From positions 1 to 26,584 of the forward strand of contig CAAGHO010000057.1 of assembly GCA_900769695.1 (NCBI GenBank): 26,584 nt of DNA, written 5' to 3'. This document shows positions 8,047-14,639 of the stretch, piece by piece; the first letter of the stretch is position 1; each line of letters starts with the position of its first letter. The notes beneath the pieces were generated by a model. It was not told the origin of the DNA. It did no database searches and was given only the letters and a program-made list of their open reading frames with translations. The position numbers were made by a program, and so were the translations under genes. This stretch comes from Bacilli bacterium (GTDB lineage Bacteria > Bacillota_I > Bacilli_A > RF39 > UBA660).

Positions 8047-8685
8047 ATGGACGTTTTAATAGTTTTGTTTAGAACCTTACTTTTCTATGTAATAATTACG
8101 GTAGTTTATCGTTTTATGGGAAAAAGAGAAGTAGGAGAATTATCAATAATGGATTTAATTGTCTCAATTTTAATAGCAGAACTTGCAGCTATATCTATAG
8201 ACAAATATAAATCAAATCTTTTAATAACAATAATACCTATATGTGTCTTAGTTCTTGTTCAAATAGTAATTGCTAAAATATCTTTAAAAAGTCCCAATGT
8301 TCGTGAAAAAATAGAAGGAGTTCCATCAGTTATCGTTAATAGAGGAAAAATTAATTTTAAAGAAATGTTAAAACAAAGATATAATTTAGATGATTTATTA
8401 ACTCAACTTAGAGAAAAAGGTATTAGATCAATCGATGAAGTTGATTATGCAATATTAGAAACTAGTGGTAAATTATCAGTATTTGAAAAAGGAAATAATA
8501 AAAACTATCCACTACCTGTTATCTTAGATGGAGAAATCGATTATGAAACTTTAGCTCAAATAAAAAAAGATGAACAATGGTTAGATAAAGTTTTAAAAGA
8601 AAGAAATCTTGTTCTTGATAATGTTTTTTATGCCTTTTATAAAGATAAAAATTTATTTATAATTGAAAAAGAAACTGTTAAATAG
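8047..8685 (+). CDS. DUF421 (YetF-like) membrane protein
   Basis: The 212-residue protein has three N-terminal membrane helices (about residues 4-20, 32-50 and 56-76). The motif YRFMGKREVGELSIMDLI between the first two is the hallmark of the DUF421/YetF family. A soluble C-terminal part (about 95-210) contains KEMLKQRYNLDDLLTQLREKG-like and VDYAILETSGKLSVF segments, also typical. Several B. subtilis paralogues are expressed in the forespore, which fits the sigma-G-type promoter found upstream. The biochemical role is unknown; a part in spore membrane properties is inferred from family expression. AGAGGTGA precedes ATG 8047, and a strong terminator follows at 8706. Confidence 0.9.
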   Translation: MDVLIVLFRTLLFYVIITVVYRFMGKREVGELSIMDLIVSILIAELAAISIDKYKSNLLITIIPICVLVLVQIVIAKISLKSPNVREKIEGVPSVIVNRGKINFKEMLKQRYNLDDLLTQLREKGIRSIDEVDYAILETSGKLSVFEKGNNKNYPLPVILDGEIDYETLAQIKKDEQWLDKVLKERNLVLDNVFYAFYKDKNLFIIEKETVK

Positions 8686-8705
8686 ACAAATTTCTTAAAA
8701 AAGAA

Positions 8706-8733
8706 CACCTATAATAGTTATAGGTGATTTTTT
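8706..8733 (+). terminator. Terminator whose 3' arm carries the next gene's ribosome-binding site
   Basis: CACCTATAA (8706-8714) and TTATAGGTG (8718-8726) form a perfect nine-pair stem with a three-base loop, followed by ATTTTTT that runs straight into ATG 8734. The only ribosome-binding site for the next gene (AGGTGAT) is inside the 3' arm. Confidence 0.75.
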
Positions 8734-9903
8734 ATGAAAACTAAAATTTTAGTACTATTTGTATTTTTGTTAGTAGCGTATCTTTTTTTTATTCCTGTAA
8801 AAGACTATGAAAGAAAAGCTCTAAAAAAAGAAGAAAAAAGGGGAGTATTTATAAGCTATATGGAACTTCAAAAATACTTAAAAGGTAAAGATATTAAAAC
8901 TGCTAAAGCTAATATTAACAAGATGATTTCTGCTTTAAAAAGTAATAAATTTAATATGATTATTCTTCAAGTAAGAAGCTTTTCTGATGCTATATATGAA
9001 TCACAATACTTTCCTTGGAGTATGGTAATATCAGAAAATGAGGGGGAAGCTTATCACTTTGATGTTTTAGCTTATTTTATAGAAAAAGCTCATAAAAATA
9101 ATATAGAACTTCATGCTTGGATTAATCCTTATCGAATTAGAACTAATAATGATGTTAGTACTATAAGTTCTAAAAATCCAGCTTATAATCTTCTAGAAAC
9201 AAATGATGTAGATATTAGTGATAATGGAATTTATTATAATCCGGCATCTAGTAATGTTCAAAAACTAATTTTAGATGGCATAGAAGAAATTTTAGAAAAC
9301 TATCAAGTAGATGGGATTCATTTTGATGATTATTTTTATCCTAATTTAGATATAGATAATGAAAATTATTTAGAATATTCTAAACATAATGATATTTCTA
9401 AAGATAAATATCATTTATTAATGGTTAATAATTTAGTAAAAGAAACTCACAAATTAACTAAAAAACATAATGTTGTATTTGGTATTTCTCCAGAAGGAAA
9501 TATAGAAAATAACTATTCTAAAAATCAAGCAGATGTATATACATGGGCTAAAAGTAATGAGTATGTTGATTATTTAATGCCACAGATTTACTATGGATTT
9601 CAAAATGAAGCAGCTCCCTTTTATAATGTTTTGAAAAAATGGGATAACTTAGTAAAGGAAAGTGATGTCAAAATTTTACCAGCCCTTGCTTTTTATAAAA
9701 GTGATCAAGAAGATTTATATGCTAAAAACGGTAAATATGAATGGATAGAAAATGATGATATTATCATGAGACAAGTTCTTTTAAGTAGAAATATGCAAAG
9801 TTATGCAGGATTTGCTTTATTTAGGTATGATTCTATTTTTAAAGAAGAAGTGACAGAAGTTGTCAATAGTGAAATAAAAAATTTAAAAAAGATAATTGAT
9901 TAG
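8734..9903 (+). CDS. Membrane-anchored GHL10 (glycoside hydrolase-like family 10) protein
   Basis: The 389-residue protein has an N-terminal membrane anchor (about residues 4-22) with no lipobox cysteine, then one extracellular GHL10/DUF187 domain, a TIM-barrel glycosidase fold. Diagnostic segments are KRGVFISYMELQKY, NMIILQVRSFSDAIYESQ, HAWINPYRIR, VDGIHFDDYFYP (the likely catalytic acid region) and YLMPQIYYGF. Relatives include YngK-like proteins assumed to act on cell-wall or exopolysaccharide glycans; the substrate here cannot be inferred. Translation depends on an AGGTGAT buried in the upstream terminator stem. No terminator is evident before the pilin-like gene that follows. Confidence 0.85.
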   Translation: MKTKILVLFVFLLVAYLFFIPVKDYERKALKKEEKRGVFISYMELQKYLKGKDIKTAKANINKMISALKSNKFNMIILQVRSFSDAIYESQYFPWSMVISENEGEAYHFDVLAYFIEKAHKNNIELHAWINPYRIRTNNDVSTISSKNPAYNLLETNDVDISDNGIYYNPASSNVQKLILDGIEEILENYQVDGIHFDDYFYPNLDIDNENYLEYSKHNDISKDKYHLLMVNNLVKETHKLTKKHNVVFGISPEGNIENNYSKNQADVYTWAKSNEYVDYLMPQIYYGFQNEAAPFYNVLKKWDNLVKESDVKILPALAFYKSDQEDLYAKNGKYEWIENDDIIMRQVLLSRNMQSYAGFALFRYDSIFKEEVTEVVNSEIKNLKKIID

Positions 9904-9912
9904 AAAAGTTTA

Positions 9913-9921
9913 TGTTATAAT
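9913..9921 (+). promoter_or_regulatory. Extended -10 promoter for the first prepilin-like gene
   Basis: TGTTATAAT (9913-9921) is an extended -10 without a good -35 at proper spacing. It ends 15 nt before ATG 9937, so the leader would be only a few bases before GGTGAT. Confidence 0.45.
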
Positions 9922-9936
9922 GAATTTGGTGATTAT

Positions 9937-10407
9937 ATGAATAATAAAGGTTTTACATTGGTAGAGTTACTTGCAACTATATCATTACTTGCTGTTTTAA
10001 TGCTAATAGCAGTACCCAATATTATTGGTGTTGTTAATAAAAATAAAAATAAAACTTATGTAGAAGATGCTAAAAAATTAGTTGCTCTTGCTGAATATAA
10101 AGTTAGAGCCGTTTCTACATATAAACCTGGAAATGGTAGTTACAAATGTATTACAATGAATGAATTAGGAACTGGTGATTTTGATACAACTGCTCCTAAT
10201 GGTGGTAAATATGATAGTAATTTATCTTATGTTAGAGTTAGCATGACTAACGATGGCTCACTAGAATATAAAGTTACAATAGTAGAAAAAAAGAATGACA
10301 ATACTTATATAGGAATACTTAAAGAAACTAATGAAAATGAATTATATAAAGATGAAACAGCACCACTCATTTCAAGTAGTAATAATGAAATAAAAAAATG
10401 TCAATAG
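9937..10407 (+). CDS. Prepilin-type protein (type IV pilin/pseudopilin-like)
   Basis: The 156-residue protein has a short basic leader (MNNK) and the prepilin peptidase site GFTLVELL, with cleavage expected after the glycine and the conserved glutamate at mature position 5. One hydrophobic helix (about residues 10-30) follows, then a globular domain. Two cysteines, at about residue 69 and two from the C-terminus, could form a disulfide. After processing it would sit in the membrane or in a pilus or pseudopilus. No assembly ATPase, platform protein or prepilin peptidase is present in the window. It resembles the next gene in length, leader and cysteine placement, so the two probably arose by duplication. 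Confidence 0.88.
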   Translation: MNNKGFTLVELLATISLLAVLMLIAVPNIIGVVNKNKNKTYVEDAKKLVALAEYKVRAVSTYKPGNGSYKCITMNELGTGDFDTTAPNGGKYDSNLSYVRVSMTNDGSLEYKVTIVEKKNDNTYIGILKETNENELYKDETAPLISSSNNEIKKCQ

Positions 10408-10436
10408 AAATTTATTTAAATAATTTATTAGTTTTC

Positions 10437-10465
10437 TTGATTTAAGAAAATAATTATGATACTAT
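10437..10465 (+). promoter_or_regulatory. Promoter for the second prepilin-like gene
   Basis: TTGATT (10437-10442), a 17-nt spacer and TACTAT (10460-10465), with a TG one base upstream (extended -10). The -35 sits in the loop of an inverted repeat TTCTT/AAGAA. Confidence 0.5.
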
Positions 10466-10505
10466 TAATTGTAGTAAGATAGTATGAAAAATAGGAGTGA
10501 TACTG

Positions 10506-11075
10506 ATGAGTAATCGTAAATTGAAAAATAATAAAGGTTTTACCTTAATAGAATTGCTTGCAGTTATAGTTATTTTAGGGGTATTAATGATTATTGCTGT
10601 TCCAATGGTAACTAAGTATATTAAACAAGCAAAACAAGATGCATTTATTGATACAGCAAAAAATTATATTAATTCAGCTAGATATGGATACTTGAATGGA
10701 GATTATGTTGATCCAGAAGCTACAGGTGGTTCATGTGCAACATTAGATAGTGGTTCTGGTGGTAATGTATATATTAAATTTAGATATATTGAAGTTGATA
10801 AAACAGGTGGTAAATCATCTTTCAGTAAGAAGATTTTACAAGACAAGAGTTATGTTAGAATTGAATCAAGTAGTAATGGTAAATTTACATACTATGTTTA
10901 TATGGTTGATGAAGGTGGAAATGTTTTAAAAACAACTTCTGGTTCTGAACTTGAAGTAGAAGAATCTGCAATCAGAAGAGGAAATGTTCAGACTGATACT
11001 AATACATCTGGTTATGGATTAACGGCAGAAAAACAAAAGTTAGCTTGTGTAGGGTCTTATGATACAGGAATATAA
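10506..11075 (+). CDS. Prepilin-type protein (type IV pilin/pseudopilin-like)
   Basis: The 189-residue protein has a basic leader and the cleavage motif GFTLIELL (from about residue 12), a hydrophobic helix with the family-typical AVIVILGVLMIIAVP, and a globular domain. Cysteines near residue 73 and about seven from the C-terminus parallel those of the upstream gene. An in-frame GTG at 10497 lies inside AGGAGTGAT, which is the ribosome-binding site, so ATG 10506 is the start. It has its own promoter and terminator and is probably expressed separately. Glycine- and serine-rich loops suggest a surface-exposed domain. Function (adhesion, DNA uptake or secretion) cannot be told from sequence. Confidence 0.88.
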   Translation: MSNRKLKNNKGFTLIELLAVIVILGVLMIIAVPMVTKYIKQAKQDAFIDTAKNYINSARYGYLNGDYVDPEATGGSCATLDSGSGGNVYIKFRYIEVDKTGGKSSFSKKILQDKSYVRIESSSNGKFTYYVYMVDEGGNVLKTTSGSELEVEESAIRRGNVQTDTNTSGYGLTAEKQKLACVGSYDTGI

Positions 11076-11086
11076 TAATAAAAATT

Positions 11087-11112
11087 AAAACTTAGAATTT
11101 TCTAAGTTTTTC
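11087..11112 (+). terminator. Intrinsic terminator after the second prepilin-like gene
   Basis: AAAACTTAGA (11087-11096), a four-base loop and TCTAAGTTTT (11101-11110), followed by more T. Confidence 0.75.
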
Positions 11113-11142
11113 TTGTGTAAAGAAATATTTTTTTAGAATATA

Positions 11143-11171
11143 TTACCAAAATTGGAAGAATAAGATATAAT
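11143..11171 (+). promoter_or_regulatory. Promoter for nfo
   Basis: TTACCA (11143-11148), 17 nt, TATAAT (11166-11171). It leaves a leader of about 70 nt in which I see no clear structure. Confidence 0.5.
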
Positions 11172-11249
11172 AAAAACAAATACGGTAGAAATTGCTGAAA
11201 TTAAAAACTAGAAAGAATAAAAAAATATCAGTGAAGTAGGAGTGATTTT

Positions 11250-12134
11250 ATGAATGATGCATTAATAATTGGTAGCCATGTTTCCTATAAAAAAGATAGT
11301 CAAATACTAGGAAGTTTAGAAGAAGCGTTAAGTTATAACGAAACAACCTTTATGTTCTATACAGGGGCTCCTCAAAATACTGCGAGAAGTCCAATTAATG
11401 AAGAATTAGTACAAAAAGCAAAAGAAAAAATGAAAGAAAATAATCTAGATTATAGTAAAGTAATAGTTCATGCCCCATACATAATTAATCTTGCTAATAA
11501 CACATCAGAAGAAAAATATAATTTTTCAATTAACTTTTTGAAAGAAGAAGTTTCACGTTGTGAAAAGTTAGGAATTAAATATATGGTTTTACATCCAGGA
11601 AGTCATGTAGGACTAGGAGTAGATGTAGGTATTAAAAATATTATTGATGGCTTAAATCAAATACTTGTAGATACATCTGTTACAATTCTTTTAGAAACAA
11701 TGGCAGGTAAAGGTAGTGAAATAGGAGTTAATTTTCAAGAAATAAAAAAAATAATTACAGGTGTAAAAAGTAAAAAAAATATTGGTGTATGTCTAGATAC
11801 ATGCCACTTAAATGATGCAGGATATGATGTTAAAAACTTTGATACATTACTTAATTACTTTGATGAGGTAGTAGGATTAGAATTTGTAAAATGTATTCAT
11901 GTAAATGATAGTAAAAATGAAATATCTTCTCATAAAGATAGACATGAAAATATTGGATTTGGAACAATTGGATTTGATAGTTTAATAAAAATAATTTATA
12001 ACGAAAGATTAAAAGATATTCCTAAAATATTAGAAACGCCTTATGTGGGTAAGAATGCTCCATATAAATTAGAAATAGAAATGATAAGAAATAAAAAATT
12101 TGATGATAAACTAAAAGAAAAGTTAGAACAATAA
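11250..12134 (+). CDS. nfo: Deoxyribonuclease IV (AP endonuclease Nfo)
   Basis: This zinc-dependent endonuclease cleaves DNA 5' of abasic sites and removes 3' blocking groups in base excision repair. The 294-residue product is a complete xylose-isomerase-like TIM barrel. Metal-ligand motifs seen are IGSHVSY near the N-terminus, IVHAPYIINLA (about residues 72-82), VLHPGSHVG (about 112-120), LLETMAG (about 147), GVCLDTCHLNDAGYD (about 175-190), CIHVNDSK and SHKDRHENIGFG (about 228-240), and a C-terminal ILETP. Length and motifs match the family fully. AGGAGTGAT precedes ATG 11250. A DUF2624-like gene follows in convergent orientation; in B. subtilis the same two genes (yqfS, yqfT) are also adjacent. 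Confidence 0.96.
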   Translation: MNDALIIGSHVSYKKDSQILGSLEEALSYNETTFMFYTGAPQNTARSPINEELVQKAKEKMKENNLDYSKVIVHAPYIINLANNTSEEKYNFSINFLKEEVSRCEKLGIKYMVLHPGSHVGLGVDVGIKNIIDGLNQILVDTSVTILLETMAGKGSEIGVNFQEIKKIITGVKSKKNIGVCLDTCHLNDAGYDVKNFDTLLNYFDEVVGLEFVKCIHVNDSKNEISSHKDRHENIGFGTIGFDSLIKIIYNERLKDIPKILETPYVGKNAPYKLEIEMIRNKKFDDKLKEKLEQ

Positions 12135-12146
12135 CTTTTCTTTTTT
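12116..12146. terminator. Terminator shared by convergent nfo and the DUF2624-like gene
   Basis: AGAAAAGTTA (12116-12125), a six-base loop and TAACTTTTCT (12132-12141), then T to 12146. The A-rich 5' arm gives a T-rich tail on the minus strand too. It overlaps the nfo stop codon. Confidence 0.7.
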
Positions 12147-12408
12147 AGAAGAACTTATTTTTATAATAATTGTATAGCTTAATAACTTCTTCATATAAAT
12201 CTTCTCTTATTAAGAGTTTTAGTTTAAGTAGAACTTCAATGTTACCATTTAGAATAGATTTATAATTTTCTTTAATAAAATTATATAATATAATAGATTC
12301 ACTAGAAGAAATATTAAAATTGTTATTAGATGCATAATCTTTAATAATACTAGGATTTAATGTCGTATTAATATAATTTTCAATAATTTTTTTGATAATA
12401 TTAATCAC
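12145..12408 (-). CDS. DUF2624-like small protein
   Basis: The 87-residue product is soluble, helical and rich in N, I and K. Its pattern (a short N-terminal helix, an INTTLNPSIIKDYA-like segment, a central FIKENYK helix and a final helix pair) resembles DUF2624/YqfT. Adjacency to nfo, as in B. subtilis, supports that. Orientation differs: here it is convergent with nfo. The start is unclear. The first GTG (12408-12406) overlaps the ribosome-binding site AGGTGAT, and no ATG, GTG or TTG follows at normal spacing; an in-frame ATT at 12399-12397 lies about eight nt after the AGG. The function is unknown. Confidence 0.6.
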   Translation of the reverse strand: MINIIKKIIENYINTTLNPSIIKDYASNNNFNISSSESIILYNFIKENYKSILNGNIEVLLKLKLLIREDLYEEVIKLYNYYKNKFF

Positions 12409-12420
12409 CTATAAAAATAT

Positions 12421-12449
12421 ATGAAATAACTTTTGAAATATGTGATAAA
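12421..12449 (+). promoter_or_regulatory. Weak promoter candidate for the penicillin-binding protein gene
   Basis: ATGAAA (12421-12426), 17 nt, GATAAA (12444-12449) with TG one base before (extended -10). It is the best pair I see upstream of 12474. Confidence 0.3.
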
Positions 12450-12473
12450 CTATTAATGAAAGAAGGGACAAAC

Positions 12474-14534
12474 ATGAAAAAAAGACAAAGATTAAATAAA
12501 AAGAAAAGTCCATTATTAGATGAAGTAGAACAAAGAAGAGTTTTATTTGTTTTAATTGTAGTAATATTATGTTTTTTAGTAGTGTTTGTTAAACTTTATC
12601 AAGTAATGATAATAGATAAAGAAAAATATAGTAAAAAACTAGTTAAACTTTCTTATGATACAGTAGAAGGACCATCAACTCCTAGAGGTAGGATTTATGA
12701 TAGAAATGGAAATATTATTGTAGATAATATTGCAGTTAAAACAATTTATTTTAAGAAAAATAAGAAAATTAGTACTAAAAAAGAATTAGAACTTGCTTAT
12801 ACTGTTAGTAAGAAATTAAGTCTAGATTATGACAAGGTTAATGATAGAATGAAGCGTGAGTTTTATGCAGATTTATATCCAGAAAAAGTAAAGAAAAAAA
12901 TTACTAAAAAAGAATGGAATGATTATGAGCAAAGAAAACTAACTGCTACTGATATTAAGAATTTAAAAATAGAAAGAGTAAGTATAGAAGAGTTAAATAG
13001 TATGAGTGAAGATGATAATAAAGCTTCGTATTTATATTATTTAATGAATAAAGGATATACTTATGATGAAAAAACAATTAAAACAGGAAATGTAACAGAT
13101 GAAGAATATGCATATATTGCTGAAAATAATGCTTCTTTAGATGGATTTAATACTAAGCTTGATTGGGAAAGAACTTATCCATATAAAGATACATTTAAAA
13201 CAATTTTAGGTAAAGTGTCATCTTCTTCTCAAGGACTTCCACAAGAAGAGAAAAAAGAATATTTAAAAAAGGGATATTCTTTAAACGATAGAGTAGGAAT
13301 TAGTTATTTAGAAAAACAATATGAATCATATTTAAAAGGAGAAAAAGCTTTATATGAAGTAGTTAATAGTAATGAATTAAAACTTGTAAAAGAAGGTAAA
13401 AGAGGTAATGATATAGTTTTAACTATTGATATAAGATTACAACAAGAACTAGAAAAGATTTTAAGTGAAGAAGTTTTAAGTGCTAAAAATGAAGCTAATA
13501 CAAAGTATTATGATCATTCTGGGGCAATAATACAAGATCCTCAAACAGGAGAAATACTTGCAATGGCATCAAAACAAGTAAAAGATGGTGTTATTATTGA
13601 TAATACAACTAGTTTATTAACATCTCCTGTCACACCTGGTTCTGTTGTAAAAGGAGCATCTATTTTAGTTGGTTATAATAATGGTGCAATTAAAATAGGT
13701 GAGAATATGATAGATGAGTGTATTAAAATAAAAGGGACAAATGAAAAATGTTCATCTCATACACTTGGAAGAATTGATGATATAACAGCCCTTGCTAAAT
13801 CAAGTAACGTTTACCAGTTTAAAACAGCAATTAGAGTATCTGGTTATGAATATTCGAAAGGTATGGGACTTCCTCTAGTTCAAGAAGCTTTTGATAAGTA
13901 TAGAAGTATGTATCATTCATTTGGATTAGGTGTTAAAACAGAAATTGACTTACCTGTAGAAAGTTTAGGATATGGAGCAAAAAAAGATACTCAAGCAGGT
14001 AATTTACTTGACTATGTTATTGGACAATATGAAACTTATACTCCAATTCAATTGTCACAATATATTTCAACTATTGCTAATAGTGGGTCAAGATTGCAAC
14101 CTCATTTATTAAAAGAAGTACATGAAGCTACTAATGATGAAACTATCGGAAAAACAATTTATACATTTGATAAAAAAGTTTTAAATACAATTGATACAAA
14201 ACAAGAATATATGGCACGTGTTAGAGAAGGATTTCATGCTGTTATAAATTCAAGTGGTGGATATGGTAGAGGCTATATGGACTATAGTTATGATCCTAGT
14301 GGTAAAACAGGAACTTCACAAAGTTTTATTGATACAGATAACAATGGTGTAATTGATACTGAAACAATAACATCTAACTTTATTGGATATGCACCAAGTA
14401 ATAATCCTAAAATGTCAATTGCAGTTGTTTCACCAAACTCATCAATGCCAAATACTGCAACAGATTATGCTAGTTTAGTAACAATGAGAATTTCAAAAAG
14501 AATAACAAATGCATACTTTACATTGAATCCGTAA
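12474..14534 (+). CDS. Class B penicillin-binding protein (PBP2-type transpeptidase)
   Basis: This enzyme cross-links peptidoglycan outside the membrane. The 686-residue protein has a basic cytoplasmic N-terminus, one membrane helix (about residues 24-44), and a dimerisation or pedestal domain beginning with the class B signature PRGRIYDRNG (about 68-77). Then comes a transpeptidase domain with all three motifs: SVVK (serine acyl-enzyme site, in TPGSVVKGAS), SSN (in LAKSSNVYQF) and KTG (in SGKTGTSQS). No PASTA repeats follow, which favours a PBP2/elongation-type rather than a PBP2x/division-type protein, but the subclass is not certain. ATG 12456 is also in frame, but AGAAGGG lies at the right distance from ATG 12474. 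It ends with a strong terminator. Confidence 0.9.
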   Translation: MKKRQRLNKKKSPLLDEVEQRRVLFVLIVVILCFLVVFVKLYQVMIIDKEKYSKKLVKLSYDTVEGPSTPRGRIYDRNGNIIVDNIAVKTIYFKKNKKISTKKELELAYTVSKKLSLDYDKVNDRMKREFYADLYPEKVKKKITKKEWNDYEQRKLTATDIKNLKIERVSIEELNSMSEDDNKASYLYYLMNKGYTYDEKTIKTGNVTDEEYAYIAENNASLDGFNTKLDWERTYPYKDTFKTILGKVSSSSQGLPQEEKKEYLKKGYSLNDRVGISYLEKQYESYLKGEKALYEVVNSNELKLVKEGKRGNDIVLTIDIRLQQELEKILSEEVLSAKNEANTKYYDHSGAIIQDPQTGEILAMASKQVKDGVIIDNTTSLLTSPVTPGSVVKGASILVGYNNGAIKIGENMIDECIKIKGTNEKCSSHTLGRIDDITALAKSSNVYQFKTAIRVSGYEYSKGMGLPLVQEAFDKYRSMYHSFGLGVKTEIDLPVESLGYGAKKDTQAGNLLDYVIGQYETYTPIQLSQYISTIANSGSRLQPHLLKEVHEATNDETIGKTIYTFDKKVLNTIDTKQEYMARVREGFHAVINSSGGYGRGYMDYSYDPSGKTGTSQSFIDTDNNGVIDTETITSNFIGYAPSNNPKMSIAVVSPNSSMPNTATDYASLVTMRISKRITNAYFTLNP

Positions 14535-14545
14535 ATATTATAAAT

Positions 14546-14571
14546 AAAAGCACTGTAAAATAGTGCTTTTT
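14546..14571 (+). terminator. Intrinsic terminator after the penicillin-binding protein gene
   Basis: AAAAGCACT (14546-14554), a seven-base loop and AGTGCTTTT (14562-14570), followed by T. Confidence 0.8.
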
Positions 14572-14580
14572 AGTGTCAAA

Positions 14581-14608
14581 TTGTTTGTATAATGATTTTA
14601 GATATGAT
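14581..14608 (+). promoter_or_regulatory. Promoter region of the exported-protein gene
   Basis: TTGTTT (14581-14586), 16 nt, TATGAT (14603-14608) is one option. TATAAT at 14588-14593 is a second -10, without a clear -35. Confidence 0.4.
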
Positions 14609-14639
14609 ATGATTAAAATGATAAAGATAGGTGATAAGT

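Noticed and set aside
10497..10499. GTG start codons at 10497, 14631, 16159 and 18328
   Set aside because: Each GTG is part of, or directly next to, the purine-rich ribosome-binding sequence (AGGAGTGAT, AGGTGAT, GAGGTGAAA, GGAAAGTGA) of an ATG nine bases downstream, so the ATG is taken as start.
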